From positions 1 to 64,000 of the forward strand of contig JADGCS010000002.1 in NCBI GenBank assembly GCA_015228875.1: 64,000 nucleotides of DNA. Direction: 5' to 3'. This document shows positions 27,316-37,929 of this stretch, piece by piece (position 1 is the stretch's first letter; the number at the start of each line of letters is the position of its first letter). The notes under the pieces were generated by a model. That model saw only the letters and a program-made list of their open reading frames with translations. It did no database searches and had not been told where the DNA came from. The translations under genes and the position numbers were made by a program. This DNA comes from Deltaproteobacteria bacterium (GTDB taxonomy: Bacteria; UBA10199; JADGCS01).

Positions 27316-29513
27316 AAGACCAAATACTATCCCTTTTAAGGGCAGATCCCAAACACCAGTTTAATGCGCGGCAGATTGCGCGTCGTCTTGACTTGACGTC
27401 GGGTGATCACAAAGAACTCCGGGCAGCGCTTAAGGAGCTTGCCAGAGAGGGCAAGATCATCATCCACCCTGTTAATCTTTACAGTTTTCGTGATGTCAAA
27501 AAGATACTCAAGGGGACTCTCTCTATTCACGCCGCAGGCTACGGTTTTTTTATACCAGACAGTGCAAAGAAGATAGACGTCTTTATCCCGGCTCGTTACA
27601 TCAATTACGCCATGAATGGTGATGTCGTTCTTGTCGAATCCACAGTCAACAGAAACGACGGCCGTTATGAAGGGCGTGTGATTCAAATCCTGCACAGGGC
27701 GAACAGCACATTTGTCGGCAAACTTTTTAAGAGCGGTGGTCAGTACGTGGTCAGGCCCATCGATGCCACAGGTTTGATCGAGGCTTATATCCCTCAAAAA
27801 AATCTCCTTAAGGCTGTCGAGGGCGATATCGTCCTCGTTCGCATTATACAGTACCCCGGGCACGGGATTATTTCTCTGGGAGAGATCGAAAAAGTCTTTG
27901 GTAAGGAATCAAACGACAAAGACATCACCGATGCCATTTTGCAGAAACACGGGATCAAAAAGGGGTTTGAAAAAAAGGTGCATGACGAAATTGCAAACAT
28001 CCCCGACGATGTTCTGCTTTCGCCCGGGGACAACCGGGTCGATTTGAGGGGGTTGCCCATCATCACCATCGATGGTGTTACGGCACGGGATTTTGACGAT
28101 GCTGTCTGTGTGATTAAAAAGGCCAATGCCTATGTACTTTATGTCTGCATTGCCGATGTCTCTGAGTACGTTGCTGCGGGTGGTGCGCTTGATCAAGAGG
28201 CTTATCAACGGGGGACGTCTACTTATCTTACAGACGAGTGTATTCCCATGCTGCCCGAAAGGCTCAGCAATCATCTGTGTTCCCTCAATCCCTTTAAGCC
28301 GCGTTACACGGTGACGGCCGAGATTCATTACAACGGCAGTTTTGAATTTACCAAGGCCCTCTTTTATCGTTCGCTCATTCAGAGTCGCAGAAGGGCCACA
28401 TATCAAGAGGTCCAGGCCTATTTTGATGGGACGGGCGACCCTCGATTTGATCGCGATGTCAAAAAATCACTCGACAACATGAGGGTGCTTGCTACGAGTC
28501 TGATCAAGCAGGCTGCCGGTCGGGGGGCCCTTGACTTTGAACTTTCTGAGTCAGAGGTGATCTACGATCCGCAGGGCAAAATCACAGCCATCCAGAGGGT
28601 TCAGCGGCTTTTTTCACACCGCCTCATAGAGGTCTTTATGATCGCGGCCAATCAGGCGGTTGCCCAACTGTTTACGGTTAAAAGACTCCCGCTCTTGTAC
28701 AGGGTTCATGACAAGCCTGACGGTTTCAAGCTGGCCAACTTTGTCGCACTGCTCGAATCCATGGGATTAAAACGGGTGAAAGGCACTCGCGATGCTGACC
28801 TCTTTAAATTAATTACAGATCACCCCATGGAGTCTTATTTAAAAATTGTTTTTCTGCGTTCACTTAAACAGGCGCGGTACAGCCCTGAGAACAGGGGGCA
28901 TTATGGTCTGGCTTTGAGTGATTATGCCCATTTTACATCGCCCATCAGACGTTACCCCGATCTTGTGGTACACAGACAGCTTAAATCCATACTCAACACC
29001 GCAAAAAATGGGATGTTGGTCTTAAAACCATCTGATTTTAAATCAGAGGGTGGAAATAAAAGGACATCCACCCAGTATCATTTTTCTGGTTTGCAAAAAA
29101 TTGGAGAGAGGTCATCGCTGCGAGAGAGGGAAAGCTGTGATGCAGAGAGCGAGGTCTTAAAAATAAGAAAAGCCAGATTCATCAAAGATTTTATTCACGA
29201 AAAGTTTTTTGGACTCATCACAAAGATCACCAAGTATGGTTTGCATATCGAACTGGAACCCCATTTTGTAGAAGGTGTTTTAAAAATCGGTGACCTTGAT
29301 GACGATTATTATTTTTTTGACGAGCGGCGTATTTTGCTTACCGGTCGTCGTTCACGCAGGCGCCTCAAGATTGGTGATCGTCTCTGGGTGGGTGTCGCGG
29401 GTGTTGATATCATCAAGGGTGAGGTATTTTTAGAGCCTGTGATTGCCAAAAAGAAACTTTCAGAGGCACAATCGTTGATAAAGTCCAAGCGGGGCGGGCG
29501 TCGGCGGCGTTAG
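27312..29513 (+). CDS. rnr: ribonuclease R
   Basis: LRGLPIITIDGVTARDFDDAVCV; HFTSPIRRYPDLVVHRQLK; S1 domain and basic tail. Confidence 0.95.
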   Translation: MKDQILSLLRADPKHQFNARQIARRLDLTSGDHKELRAALKELAREGKIIIHPVNLYSFRDVKKILKGTLSIHAAGYGFFIPDSAKKIDVFIPARYINYAMNGDVVLVESTVNRNDGRYEGRVIQILHRANSTFVGKLFKSGGQYVVRPIDATGLIEAYIPQKNLLKAVEGDIVLVRIIQYPGHGIISLGEIEKVFGKESNDKDITDAILQKHGIKKGFEKKVHDEIANIPDDVLLSPGDNRVDLRGLPIITIDGVTARDFDDAVCVIKKANAYVLYVCIADVSEYVAAGGALDQEAYQRGTSTYLTDECIPMLPERLSNHLCSLNPFKPRYTVTAEIHYNGSFEFTKALFYRSLIQSRRRATYQEVQAYFDGTGDPRFDRDVKKSLDNMRVLATSLIKQAAGRGALDFELSESEVIYDPQGKITAIQRVQRLFSHRLIEVFMIAANQAVAQLFTVKRLPLLYRVHDKPDGFKLANFVALLESMGLKRVKGTRDADLFKLITDHPMESYLKIVFLRSLKQARYSPENRGHYGLALSDYAHFTSPIRRYPDLVVHRQLKSILNTAKNGMLVLKPSDFKSEGGNKRTSTQYHFSGLQKIGERSSLRERESCDAESEVLKIRKARFIKDFIHEKFFGLITKITKYGLHIELEPHFVEGVLKIGDLDDDYYFFDERRILLTGRRSRRRLKIGDRLWVGVAGVDIIKGEVFLEPVIAKKKLSEAQSLIKSKRGGRRRR

Positions 29514-30391
29514 AGTAAAACCTCCAAACAAACAAAGACCAAAAAAACCATCGAAACATACCCGTTAAGTGTAAAAAAGGCTGTGTTGACCTTTGAGAGA
29601 TCGTGCGGTTTGATGAGGCTGTGTTCGTAAACGAGAAGACCTGCCATGATGACAATTCCCAAAAAATAAAAAAAAGACAGGCCCTGTAACACACCACTAA
29701 AAATGAGAAATATGATCGAGAATATATGGTAGTCTACTGAAACTAAAAGGGCTCCTTTTATACCCTGTTTTACAACAAAACTATTGATGTTGTGTTTTTT
29801 ATCGTGTTCATAGTCCAGTGTCGAATATATGACATCAAAGCCAGCCACCCAAGCAAAAACGGCAGTGCCAAGCAAGAAGGGGTAAGGGGCGAGGGTGCCA
29901 ATCGATGCAATCCAGGCAGCGATGGGGGCAATGCCCAAGGCTAGACCCAGAAAGATTTGCGTGTAAGCTGTCCACCTTTTGGTGAGGGAATAGCCCAAAA
30001 TAATAATTAATGCTAAAGGTGATAAGATAAAAGTTAACATGTTAAAATAAAATGATATTGCTATAAATAAAATTGAATTAATTATACAAAAAATCACCGC
30101 AAACCTTACTGACAATTGACCGCTGGGGAGTTCGCGGTCCTTTGTGCGTGGATTAAGCCTGTCAAACCGCACGTCGACAATCCTGTTAAATGACATAGCG
30201 GCATTGCGGGCCGTAACCATGGCAAGGCAAATCATAAATAGAAACAAGAGGGGTGGGATGCCCTTAAAGGCTACAAGACAACTCGACACGGCAAAAGGCA
30301 ATGCAAAGATTGAATGCTGAACCTTAATCATCTTGAGGGTCAGAATCATCTTGTTAAAAAACGAGGTGTTCAAATGAATGATCTTATCCAT
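29510..30391 (-). CDS. ubiA: UbiA prenyltransferase
   Basis: NAAMSFNRIVDVRFDRLNPRTKDRELPSG; AGFDVIYSTLDYEHDKKHNINS. Confidence 0.92.
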   Translation of the reverse strand: MDKIIHLNTSFFNKMILTLKMIKVQHSIFALPFAVSSCLVAFKGIPPLLFLFMICLAMVTARNAAMSFNRIVDVRFDRLNPRTKDRELPSGQLSVRFAVIFCIINSILFIAISFYFNMLTFILSPLALIIILGYSLTKRWTAYTQIFLGLALGIAPIAAWIASIGTLAPYPFLLGTAVFAWVAGFDVIYSTLDYEHDKKHNINSFVVKQGIKGALLVSVDYHIFSIIFLIFSGVLQGLSFFYFLGIVIMAGLLVYEHSLIKPHDLSKVNTAFFTLNGYVSMVFLVFVCLEVLL

Positions 30392-30395
30392 TGGG

Positions 30396-31157
30396 TTACC
30401 CCTTTTTATCCGCACTGACGACGGAACTAATTGACATTAAAAAGTCTTTATGAATCATGTCGATAAAATTATATTGACAAAGTAATTCTTTAAACTGGCT
30501 GGTTGACAAAAACCCCTGAATGGAATCCTTGAGGTATCGGTAGGCCACATCATGACCAGAAATCAACTTGCCGACAAACGGGACAATGTGTTTTGCATAG
30601 GTCTGATGAAATAAAACCCCCCCATTGTTTGATGGCCTAAAAAAATCCAGGACAATAAACTGTCCCCTTGGCTTTAAGACGCGATGAACCTCCGTCATGC
30701 CTTGTTCCAAATCTTGCAGGTTCCTCATGCCAAATGCGCAGGTAATCAAATCGATAGAATTATCATTAAATGGCAAGTCTAAACAATCACACAAAATGGG
30801 TTTAATCTTACCTGCTTTAAAATAATTTTCAATTTTGTGATGTCCGGCCTCTAGCATTTTTTTTGAAAAATCTGCGGCATTCACTGTCGCATTGGGAAAT
30901 TGTTTTATGATTTCTAAACTGAGATCGAATGTCCCGGCGCAGAGATCAAGGGCGTCAAAGGGTTCATCCGGCAGTTTTTTTATCATTGCAACTGTTTTTT
31001 TGCGCCAGATTTTGTCGGTGTTGAGGCTGAGAATGTGGTTAAGGCGGTCATAGGTGGGGCTGATCTCGTCAAAGATGCGTTTGACTGCCCCTGATGCCTG
31101 CGTATCATTTTGCTGTGTCCCTGCGGCTTTGGTGGTGTTGTCTGGTTTGGTGTTCAT
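30396..31157 (-). CDS. ubiE: demethylmenaquinone/ubiquinone methyltransferase
   Basis: FDEISPTYDRLNHILSLNTDKIWRK; DLCAGTFDLSLE; LITCAFGMRNLQD. Confidence 0.93.
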   Translation of the reverse strand: MNTKPDNTTKAAGTQQNDTQASGAVKRIFDEISPTYDRLNHILSLNTDKIWRKKTVAMIKKLPDEPFDALDLCAGTFDLSLEIIKQFPNATVNAADFSKKMLEAGHHKIENYFKAGKIKPILCDCLDLPFNDNSIDLITCAFGMRNLQDLEQGMTEVHRVLKPRGQFIVLDFFRPSNNGGVLFHQTYAKHIVPFVGKLISGHDVAYRYLKDSIQGFLSTSQFKELLCQYNFIDMIHKDFLMSISSVVSADKKG

Positions 31158-31291
31158 CAGGTCCGTTTATGTCAATCTGCCGTGGGGTTCAAGAATCAAT
31201 GTTACAAAGAATGATCATCACAATCCTTGAATAATGTGGCCCAAATATATATGGCACCCAGAAGAAAAAAACTTAATAGCGAGGATACTAT

Positions 31292-32473
31292 ATGAACGAA
31301 ACAGTCATCGTTTCTGCAAAACGAACACCTATCGGATCTTTTAACGGTACTCTGGCTGCTGTGTCGGCCCCCAAACTCGGTGCTGTGGCCATTAAGAGCG
31401 CGCTTGAGACCATTGCCTTAAACCCCGAACACGTTGAAGAAGTCATTATGGGTAATGTGGTGATGGCGGGAGAGGGACAGTCCCCAACGCGTCAGGCGCT
31501 CCTTGCGGCGGGTCTTGGTGAAAAAACTGCGGCGCTCACCATTGGCAAGGTCTGCGGGTCGGGGTTAAAAGCGGTCATGCTTGCCGATCAGGTGATCCGC
31601 TGCGGTGATGCCTCGGTCATAGTTGCCGGCGGGATGGAAAACATGTCACAGATACCTTACGTGCTCGAAAATGCCAGAAACGGCTATCGACTGGGCGATG
31701 GAAAACTTGTGGACCTGATGATTAAAGACGGTTTGTGGGACCCCTATAACAACTGTCACATGGGAAACATCGCCGAAAAATGCGCGGCGAAGTACAAAAT
31801 TTCACGTGAAGCGCAGGATCAATACGCCGTCGAATCCTACACACGCGCGCTTTCTGCCATCAGGGACGGCAAGTTTAAAAACGAGATCGCCTGCGTGGCC
31901 ATCCCGCAAAAGAAGGGTGATCCCGTCATTGTCGACACAGACGAAGAACCCGCCCGCGGCAAACCGGACAAACTGCCAGGGCTTAAACCAGCGTTTGATA
32001 AAAATGGGACCGTCACTGCCGGTAATGCGTCAAGCATCAATGACGGGGCGGCCGCTGTGGTCCTGATGTCAAGGGAAAGGGCAGAACAACTTAAAATAAA
32101 ACCGCTTGTTAAAATTGTGGCTCAGGCCCAAGTGAGTCAGGCCCCCGACTGGTTTACCACGGCACCTGCAGCGGCGATGCAAAAGGTCCTCGACAAGGCC
32201 GGTTTAAAACCTAAAGACATTGATCTATGGGAGGTCAACGAGGCTTTCGCGGTTGTCTCGCTTTACAACAACAATAAACTCGGCATCCCCGCAGACAAGG
32301 TCAACGTCAATGGCGGTGCTGTGGCGTTGGGACATCCCATTGGGGCATCGGGGGCGCGTATTCTGGTGACGCTTATCCATGAGATGCTTAAACGCTCAGA
32401 GGCAAAAAGGGGCATGGCATCCCTCTGCATAGGCGGCGGAGAGGCTGTGGCGCTGATAATCGAAAAATGTTAA
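31292..32473 (+). CDS. acetyl-CoA acetyltransferase (thiolase)
   Basis: [46 protein letters not shown]. Confidence 0.95.
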   Translation: MNETVIVSAKRTPIGSFNGTLAAVSAPKLGAVAIKSALETIALNPEHVEEVIMGNVVMAGEGQSPTRQALLAAGLGEKTAALTIGKVCGSGLKAVMLADQVIRCGDASVIVAGGMENMSQIPYVLENARNGYRLGDGKLVDLMIKDGLWDPYNNCHMGNIAEKCAAKYKISREAQDQYAVESYTRALSAIRDGKFKNEIACVAIPQKKGDPVIVDTDEEPARGKPDKLPGLKPAFDKNGTVTAGNASSINDGAAAVVLMSRERAEQLKIKPLVKIVAQAQVSQAPDWFTTAPAAAMQKVLDKAGLKPKDIDLWEVNEAFAVVSLYNNNKLGIPADKVNVNGGAVALGHPIGASGARILVTLIHEMLKRSEAKRGMASLCIGGGEAVALIIEKC

Positions 32474-32553
32474 TTTAAAAAGGCTCCTGTTTCTTGGCAA
32501 ACTTTATCTTGGCTGATGGCTAAGGGCTAAGGGCTGGATGCTGGGGGAAAAAA

Positions 32554-33339
32554 ATGACCTACGAAAATATAAATCTCGCGATCAATGAAGGCATTGCAAC
32601 AGTCACCATCAACAGACCAAAGGTACTCAACGCGCTTAACGCCGCTGTGATCAGGGAGCTCTCACAGGCCTTTGATTCTGTAAAAAACAACACACGAGAA
32701 ATCAAGGCCGTGATGATCACGGGTTCTGGCGACAAGGCGTTTGTTGCGGGCGCCGATATCGCGGCCATGAAGGCCATGACGGCACTCGATGCCGAGGCCT
32801 TTGTCAAAGACGGGCACGACTGCATGAAGAAGATCGAAAACTGTCCCGTGCCTGTGATTGCCGCTGTTAACGGGTTTGCTCTGGGCGGGGGGCTCGAACT
32901 TGCCCTGTCCTGCGATTTTATCTATGCGAGCAGGGCGGCAAAGTTGGGGCTGCCCGAGGTAAACCTTGGCCTCTTTCCCGGATTTGGCGGGACACAGAGG
33001 CTGGCAAGACTTTTAGGACGCAACCGTGCCAAGGAGTTTATTTTTAGCGCAGATATGGTCACGGCGGACGAGGCTTGCGCCTTGGGTATTGTCAACAGGG
33101 TCTTTGAGCCTGATCAGCTCATCAGCGAGACAGTCAAGCAATTACAAAAGATCACGAGCAAAGGGCCCATTGCGGTCAGGCTTGCAAAAAAAGTAATCAA
33201 CGAAGGTACCGATCTCTCGCTGGCATCGGGACTTGCCTTCGAAGAGGCCCAGTTTCCCATTATCTTTGCGACGGACGACCGCATGGAGGGTGTGACGGCG
33301 TTTTTAGAAAAACGAAGGCCCAACTTTACCGGAAAATAA
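32554..33339 (+). CDS. enoyl-CoA hydratase
   Basis: AFVAGADIAAMKAM; NGFALGGGLELALSCDFIYAS; LPEVNLGLFPGFGGTQRL. Confidence 0.94.
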   Translation: MTYENINLAINEGIATVTINRPKVLNALNAAVIRELSQAFDSVKNNTREIKAVMITGSGDKAFVAGADIAAMKAMTALDAEAFVKDGHDCMKKIENCPVPVIAAVNGFALGGGLELALSCDFIYASRAAKLGLPEVNLGLFPGFGGTQRLARLLGRNRAKEFIFSADMVTADEACALGIVNRVFEPDQLISETVKQLQKITSKGPIAVRLAKKVINEGTDLSLASGLAFEEAQFPIIFATDDRMEGVTAFLEKRRPNFTGK

Positions 33340-33417
33340 ATAACCCATCATCTTCAGAGGGCATTCGCCAGACCGATCAAACTTTGTCTTTTGAAGGCCG
33401 TCTCTTGATGACGATGT

Positions 33418-34578
33418 ATGCACTTTAATCTTTCAGACGAACACAAAATGATTCAGGACATGGCGCGCAAGTTTGCGCGTGAGGAACTTGCCCCAAAGGC
33501 CGCCGAGCTTGATGAAAAATCCGAGTTCCCTTCCATGCACATGCCCAAGATGTTTGAACTTGGTTTTATGAGCATGACCGTAGACACCAAATACGGCGGG
33601 GCGGGGATGGACACCTTGAGTTATGTTTTAGCCCTCGAGCAAATCTCTGCGGGTTGTGCCTCTACCGCAGTCACCATGTCTGTCAATAATTCGCTCTACT
33701 GCGGCCCGATTCAAAAATACGGGACCGAAGAACAGAAACAGGAATTTTTAGTGCCGTGCGCTACGGGTAAAAAACTGGGCGCTTACTGCCTTTCTGAACC
33801 GGGGACCGGCTCTGATGCCGCCAATCAAAAGGCCACCGCCCTTCTTGATGGGAACGACTACATCTTAAACGGCACAAAGAATTTTATCACCAATGCCCCC
33901 AACGCCGATAGTTTTATTGTCTTTGCCATGACCGACAAAGAAAAAAAGACAAAAGGGATTACGGCCTTTATTTTACAAAAAGAGGATGCCGGTTTTTCAA
34001 TAGGAAAAAAAGAGGTTAAGTTGGGCATCAGGGCATCATCCACCAGTGCGGTTGTGATGGAAGACTGTCGGATCCCAAAATCCCGCGTCCTGGGAGAGGT
34101 GGGCAAGGGTTTTAACATTGCGATGAACACGCTTGATTACGGGCGCATTGGTATTGCCACACAGGCCCTTGGTATTTCAAACGCGGCCTTTGACTACGCA
34201 CTCAAATACGCCGGAGAGCGCGAGGCCTTTGGACAGAGTATTAATAATTTTCAGGCGATTCAGTGGATGCTGGCCGACATGTCCACACGCATCGAGGCAT
34301 CAAGACTCTTAATTTACAGGGCGGCATGGATGGTCGATCAAAAAATGCCCTGCAGCCTGCAGGCGGCACAGGCAAAGTTGTACGCGAGCGAGACCTCCAA
34401 TTTTGTGACCAACAAGGCCGTGCAGATCCACGGTGGTTATGGTTACTGCCGCGAGTATCCTGTGGAACGCCTGCTGAGAGATGCCCGCATTACCGAGATC
34501 TACGAGGGGACATCAGAGATTCAGCGGCTTGTCATTGCACGCAATCTTATCAAGGCCAACGAATATTATTTTTTATAG
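33418..34578 (+). CDS. acyl-CoA dehydrogenase
   Basis: AYCLSEPGTGSDAANQKATA; QIHGGYGYCREYPVERLLRDARITEIYEGTSEIQ. Confidence 0.96.
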   Translation: MHFNLSDEHKMIQDMARKFAREELAPKAAELDEKSEFPSMHMPKMFELGFMSMTVDTKYGGAGMDTLSYVLALEQISAGCASTAVTMSVNNSLYCGPIQKYGTEEQKQEFLVPCATGKKLGAYCLSEPGTGSDAANQKATALLDGNDYILNGTKNFITNAPNADSFIVFAMTDKEKKTKGITAFILQKEDAGFSIGKKEVKLGIRASSTSAVVMEDCRIPKSRVLGEVGKGFNIAMNTLDYGRIGIATQALGISNAAFDYALKYAGEREAFGQSINNFQAIQWMLADMSTRIEASRLLIYRAAWMVDQKMPCSLQAAQAKLYASETSNFVTNKAVQIHGGYGYCREYPVERLLRDARITEIYEGTSEIQRLVIARNLIKANEYYFL

Positions 34579-34656
34579 CAAGTTACCAACTTGACTTTGA
34601 CGCGATTGAGTTTTTCTATTATGCGCAGGGCGCACCCGCGCTCACTCAACTCAATC
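34579..34656 (+). repeat. Family-1 palindromic repeat, diverged
   Basis: CAAGTTACCAACTTGACTTTGACGCGATTGAGTTTTTC...CACCCGCGCTCACTCAACT. Confidence 0.8.
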
Positions 34657-34672
34657 CTTGTGCATCAAAAAT

Positions 34673-36325
34673 ATGACCATCAACAAACAAAAGTGGGAAA
34701 AAGAAATCCTCGACCCCTTCATAAAAAAAACTCCTGAGAGGCAGAACGAGTTTACGACTGTTTCAAACCGGCCGATCAACAGGGTTTATACCGCAGACGA
34801 TCTGGCAGGATTTTCAGCGGAGGCAGACCTTGGTCTCCCCGGCGATTTTCCCTTTACCCGCGGTGTTTATCCCACCATGCACCGCGGTCGCTTGTGGACC
34901 ATGAGGCAGTTTGCGGGTTTTGGAACGGCTCGCGATACCAATGCGCGTTTTAAGTACCTCCTAAAGAACGGACAAACGGGGCTCTCGACCGCGTTTCATT
35001 TTCCAACGCTCATGGGCTACGACTCGGACGATCCGCGAAGTCGCGGCGAGGTCGGTGTCTGCGGTGTCGCCATCGACAGCCTTAAGGACATGGAGCAGCT
35101 CTTTGACGGGATTCCACTCGAGGACGTTACTGTTTCAATGACTATCAACGGCCCTGCGGCGATTCTTCTTGCCTATTTTGTAGCCACGGCCGAGAAGCAG
35201 GGGTGCAACTTGAACAAAGTGGGTGGAACCACACAAAATGACATTCTCAAAGAGTACATTGCGCAGAATTCGTATATCATTCCACCGGAACCGGGCATTA
35301 AACTGGTCGTGGATACCATCGAGTACTGCGCAAAACACCTGCCCAAATGGAACCCTGTCTCAATCTCCGGCTACCATATTCGCGAAGCGGGGAGCACCGC
35401 TGTTCAGGAACTTGCTTTTACAATCTACGATGGTCTCGAATACGTCAAATATTCTGTTGCAAGGGGACTCTCTGTCGACTCATTTGCGCCGAGGCTCTCT
35501 TTCTTTTTTAACGCCCATCAGGATTTTTTTGAAGAGCTTGCAAAATACAGGGCAGCGCGCCGTATCTGGGCACGCGAGATGCGGCGGCGCTTCAATCCGC
35601 AAAATCCAAACTCCATGCGCTGCCGCTTTCATGTGCAGACTGCGGGCTGCAGCCTGACGGCACAACAACCCGAAAACAACATCATCCGCACCACGCTGCA
35701 GGCGCTTTCGGCGGTACTTGGGGGTTGTCAGAGTCTGCACACAAACTCGATGGATGAAACACTCGCGTTACCGTCCGAAAAGGCTGTGCAGATAGCGCTG
35801 CGTACGCAACAGGTCATTGCCCACGAGGCGGGTGTGGTCAACACCATTGATCCTGTGGCCGGTTCTTATTTTTTGGAGTCGCTGACAAATAAAATGGAAG
35901 AAGAGGCCATGGCGATCATAAAAAAACTTGATGACATGGGTGGTATGGTGGCAGCCATCAAGAACGGCTATCCCATGATGGCTATTGCAGAGGCGAGCCG
36001 TGTGTATCAAAGACAGGTCGAGACAAAAGAAAAGATTATCATTGGTGTCAATGACTACATCGCGAAGGACGAGACCCCGCTCGAAATTTTAAAAATCTCG
36101 CACGAGGTCGAACAAAATCAGGTGAGAGACCTGCAAAGGCTGCGTCGGGAGAGGGATCAGACAGGGGTCAGGGAGGCCCTGGACGCCCTGACCACAGTGA
36201 TCAAAGGGCAGGGCAATGTGATGCCGCCCCTTGTGGCCTGTGCGCATACCTATGCCACCATCGGTGAAATAGCAGCAGTCCTGCGCAAGGAGTACGGGGA
36301 GTACAGGGACCCTGGTATTTTTTAA
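34673..36325 (+). CDS. methylmalonyl-CoA mutase large (catalytic) subunit, split form
   Basis: GDFPFTRGVYPTMHRGRLWTMRQFAGFGTA; NPVSISGYHIREAGSTAVQELAFT. Confidence 0.95.
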   Translation: MTINKQKWEKEILDPFIKKTPERQNEFTTVSNRPINRVYTADDLAGFSAEADLGLPGDFPFTRGVYPTMHRGRLWTMRQFAGFGTARDTNARFKYLLKNGQTGLSTAFHFPTLMGYDSDDPRSRGEVGVCGVAIDSLKDMEQLFDGIPLEDVTVSMTINGPAAILLAYFVATAEKQGCNLNKVGGTTQNDILKEYIAQNSYIIPPEPGIKLVVDTIEYCAKHLPKWNPVSISGYHIREAGSTAVQELAFTIYDGLEYVKYSVARGLSVDSFAPRLSFFFNAHQDFFEELAKYRAARRIWAREMRRRFNPQNPNSMRCRFHVQTAGCSLTAQQPENNIIRTTLQALSAVLGGCQSLHTNSMDETLALPSEKAVQIALRTQQVIAHEAGVVNTIDPVAGSYFLESLTNKMEEEAMAIIKKLDDMGGMVAAIKNGYPMMAIAEASRVYQRQVETKEKIIIGVNDYIAKDETPLEILKISHEVEQNQVRDLQRLRRERDQTGVREALDALTTVIKGQGNVMPPLVACAHTYATIGEIAAVLRKEYGEYRDPGIF

Positions 36326-36326
36326 A

Positions 36327-36408
36327 CAAGTTACTAACTTGACTTTGACGCGGTTGAGTTTCCACGTCATGCGAGGAATGCACCCGCGCTCTGTCAACAT
36401 TGAAATTC
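36327..36408 (+). repeat. Family-1 palindromic repeat
   Basis: CAAGTTACTAACTTGACTTTGACGCGGTTGAGTTTCC...CACCCGCGCTCTGTCAACATTGAAATT. Confidence 0.85.
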
Positions 36409-36409
36409 A

Positions 36410-36545
36410 TAATCCGCATAAAGCGGAGTGCATTGCGATCAAACATGAAGAGTTTCATGTTTGGCGCTATGCGCCAGATCCTACGCGGGCCGGCACCTTG
36501 TAAAATATTGATGCAAAAACGCGTCGAAAAAACCTACTTAGGTTC
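36410..36545 (+). repeat. Family-2 structured repeat, upstream of the B12-binding mutase subunit
   Basis: CCGCATAAAGCGGAGTGCATTGCGATCAAACATGAAGAGTTTCATGTTTGGCGCTATGCGCCAGA...CTACGCG...CGCGTCG, matching 47652..47786. Confidence 0.8.
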
Positions 36546-36564
36546 TAGATATCGAGGTACCATC

Positions 36565-36981
36565 ATGCAAAAAAAAACACGCATCCTTATCGGCAAACCG
36601 GGACTAGACGGCCATGATCGCGGGGCAAAGATTATCGCACGGGCCCTGCGCGATGCCGGATTTGAGGTGATTTATTCGGGGCTGCACCAGACCCCCGAGA
36701 TGATCGTCAACACGGCCATACAGGAAGACGTCGACGCGATTGGTCTCTCCATTTTATCGGGGGCGCACAATTATCTCTTTCCAGAGATCATCAAACTCCT
36801 CAAAGCAAAAAAGGCCTCCGATATAACAGTCTTTGGCGGCGGGATTATCCCGGAGGACGAAATACCAATGCTTAAAAAAATAGGGGTAAAGGCAATCTTT
36901 GCCCCGGGCGCTGATACACGCGATATTGTGGAGTGGGTCAAGAAAAATATAAACTCAGATGCTTCAACCGAGTCGCGTTAA
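36565..36981 (+). CDS. methylmalonyl-CoA mutase B12-binding subunit
   Basis: [40 protein letters not shown]. Confidence 0.95.
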   Translation: MQKKTRILIGKPGLDGHDRGAKIIARALRDAGFEVIYSGLHQTPEMIVNTAIQEDVDAIGLSILSGAHNYLFPEIIKLLKAKKASDITVFGGGIIPEDEIPMLKKIGVKAIFAPGADTRDIVEWVKKNINSDASTESR

Positions 36982-37092
36982 GCGACAGGAGATACGGGAT
37001 TTAATTGGACTCGGAGAGTCAAAGTTGCGCAACGAGCAGGTGAAGCACGGGAAGTCGCGCAGAGTCCAATTAAATCCCGTATCTCCTGTCGC
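36982..37092. terminator. 31-bp perfect inverted repeat with 49-nt loop, followed by a T-tract (terminator or structured element)
   Basis: GCGACAGGAGATACGGGATTTAATTGGACTC (36982..37012) / GAGTCCAATTAAATCCCGTATCTCCTGTCGC (37062..37092) then TTTTTT. Confidence 0.75.
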
Positions 37093-37127
37093 TTTTTTCA
37101 AAAGAACACACCCAGTCTAAAGTCATG

Positions 37128-37859
37128 CTACCCCCTCATTTTGGGTCTTGGTTTGAGGAGTGATTTGAGATCGATGGTTTCTTGGGCCGCGGCTTCTTTT
37201 GCTGGCGCGGCGGTCTGTTTTGAAGGGCCCTGCAGTTTCTTAAAGGCGTCTTCTTTGTTTTCGCTTTCTGTCTGTCCTATCGAAAAACCGCTGGTATCGC
37301 GGGCAAACTGACTTTTAAATTTTTGTTTGTCTTTTTCTATGCGGATTCTTCTGACTTCTTTTTCTAACAATGTGCGCGGTGACGGGTGCATTTTGACCAT
37401 GCTGTCAATACCCATTTTGACAGCCATGTCCATCATGAAGTGACCATCTTTATTGATATAGTGCGTGTGTTTTTTAAGCGAGTTGATGTAGGCCCAAAAG
37501 GTTTTGCTGCTTATGTTTGAGGCCACGCCGATAGACCGGTCGTAAAGGTACTGCAGTTCTTTATCGGTCCAGGGGCCCTCCTGTATTCTCAGGGCGTCAA
37601 AGAACTCGTCTGAAGGTCCGGTGTAACGGTACATCCGGAGTGCAAGAAATTGGTCTTTGTTAAGGACATAACTGCCATCAGGCTGTGCATAGGGTTTAAA
37701 CGCCGCCTTCCATTCTTCGAGTGTGAAGTTGCGGGTGTCCACAAAGCCGTGCAGGTAGAGGTAGTCTACATCACCCTTAATGTACTTGATGGTCTTGCCG
37801 TCTTTTTGTTTTGGAATACGATCCCAGATGTATTCCATTGCGTTGATGGTTTCAGCCAT
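37128..37859 (-). CDS. hypothetical protein
   Basis: 243-aa ORF with ordinary composition and Ala/Lys-rich C-terminal tail. Confidence 0.65.
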   Translation of the reverse strand: MAETINAMEYIWDRIPKQKDGKTIKYIKGDVDYLYLHGFVDTRNFTLEEWKAAFKPYAQPDGSYVLNKDQFLALRMYRYTGPSDEFFDALRIQEGPWTDKELQYLYDRSIGVASNISSKTFWAYINSLKKHTHYINKDGHFMMDMAVKMGIDSMVKMHPSPRTLLEKEVRRIRIEKDKQKFKSQFARDTSGFSIGQTESENKEDAFKKLQGPSKQTAAPAKEAAAQETIDLKSLLKPRPKMRG

Positions 37860-37929
37860 ATCTCTATTTTCTCAAAAAGAACGCCAAAATGAAAGGGCTA
37901 TTTTTTTTGGGGGGAGGGGGCCTACGGGG

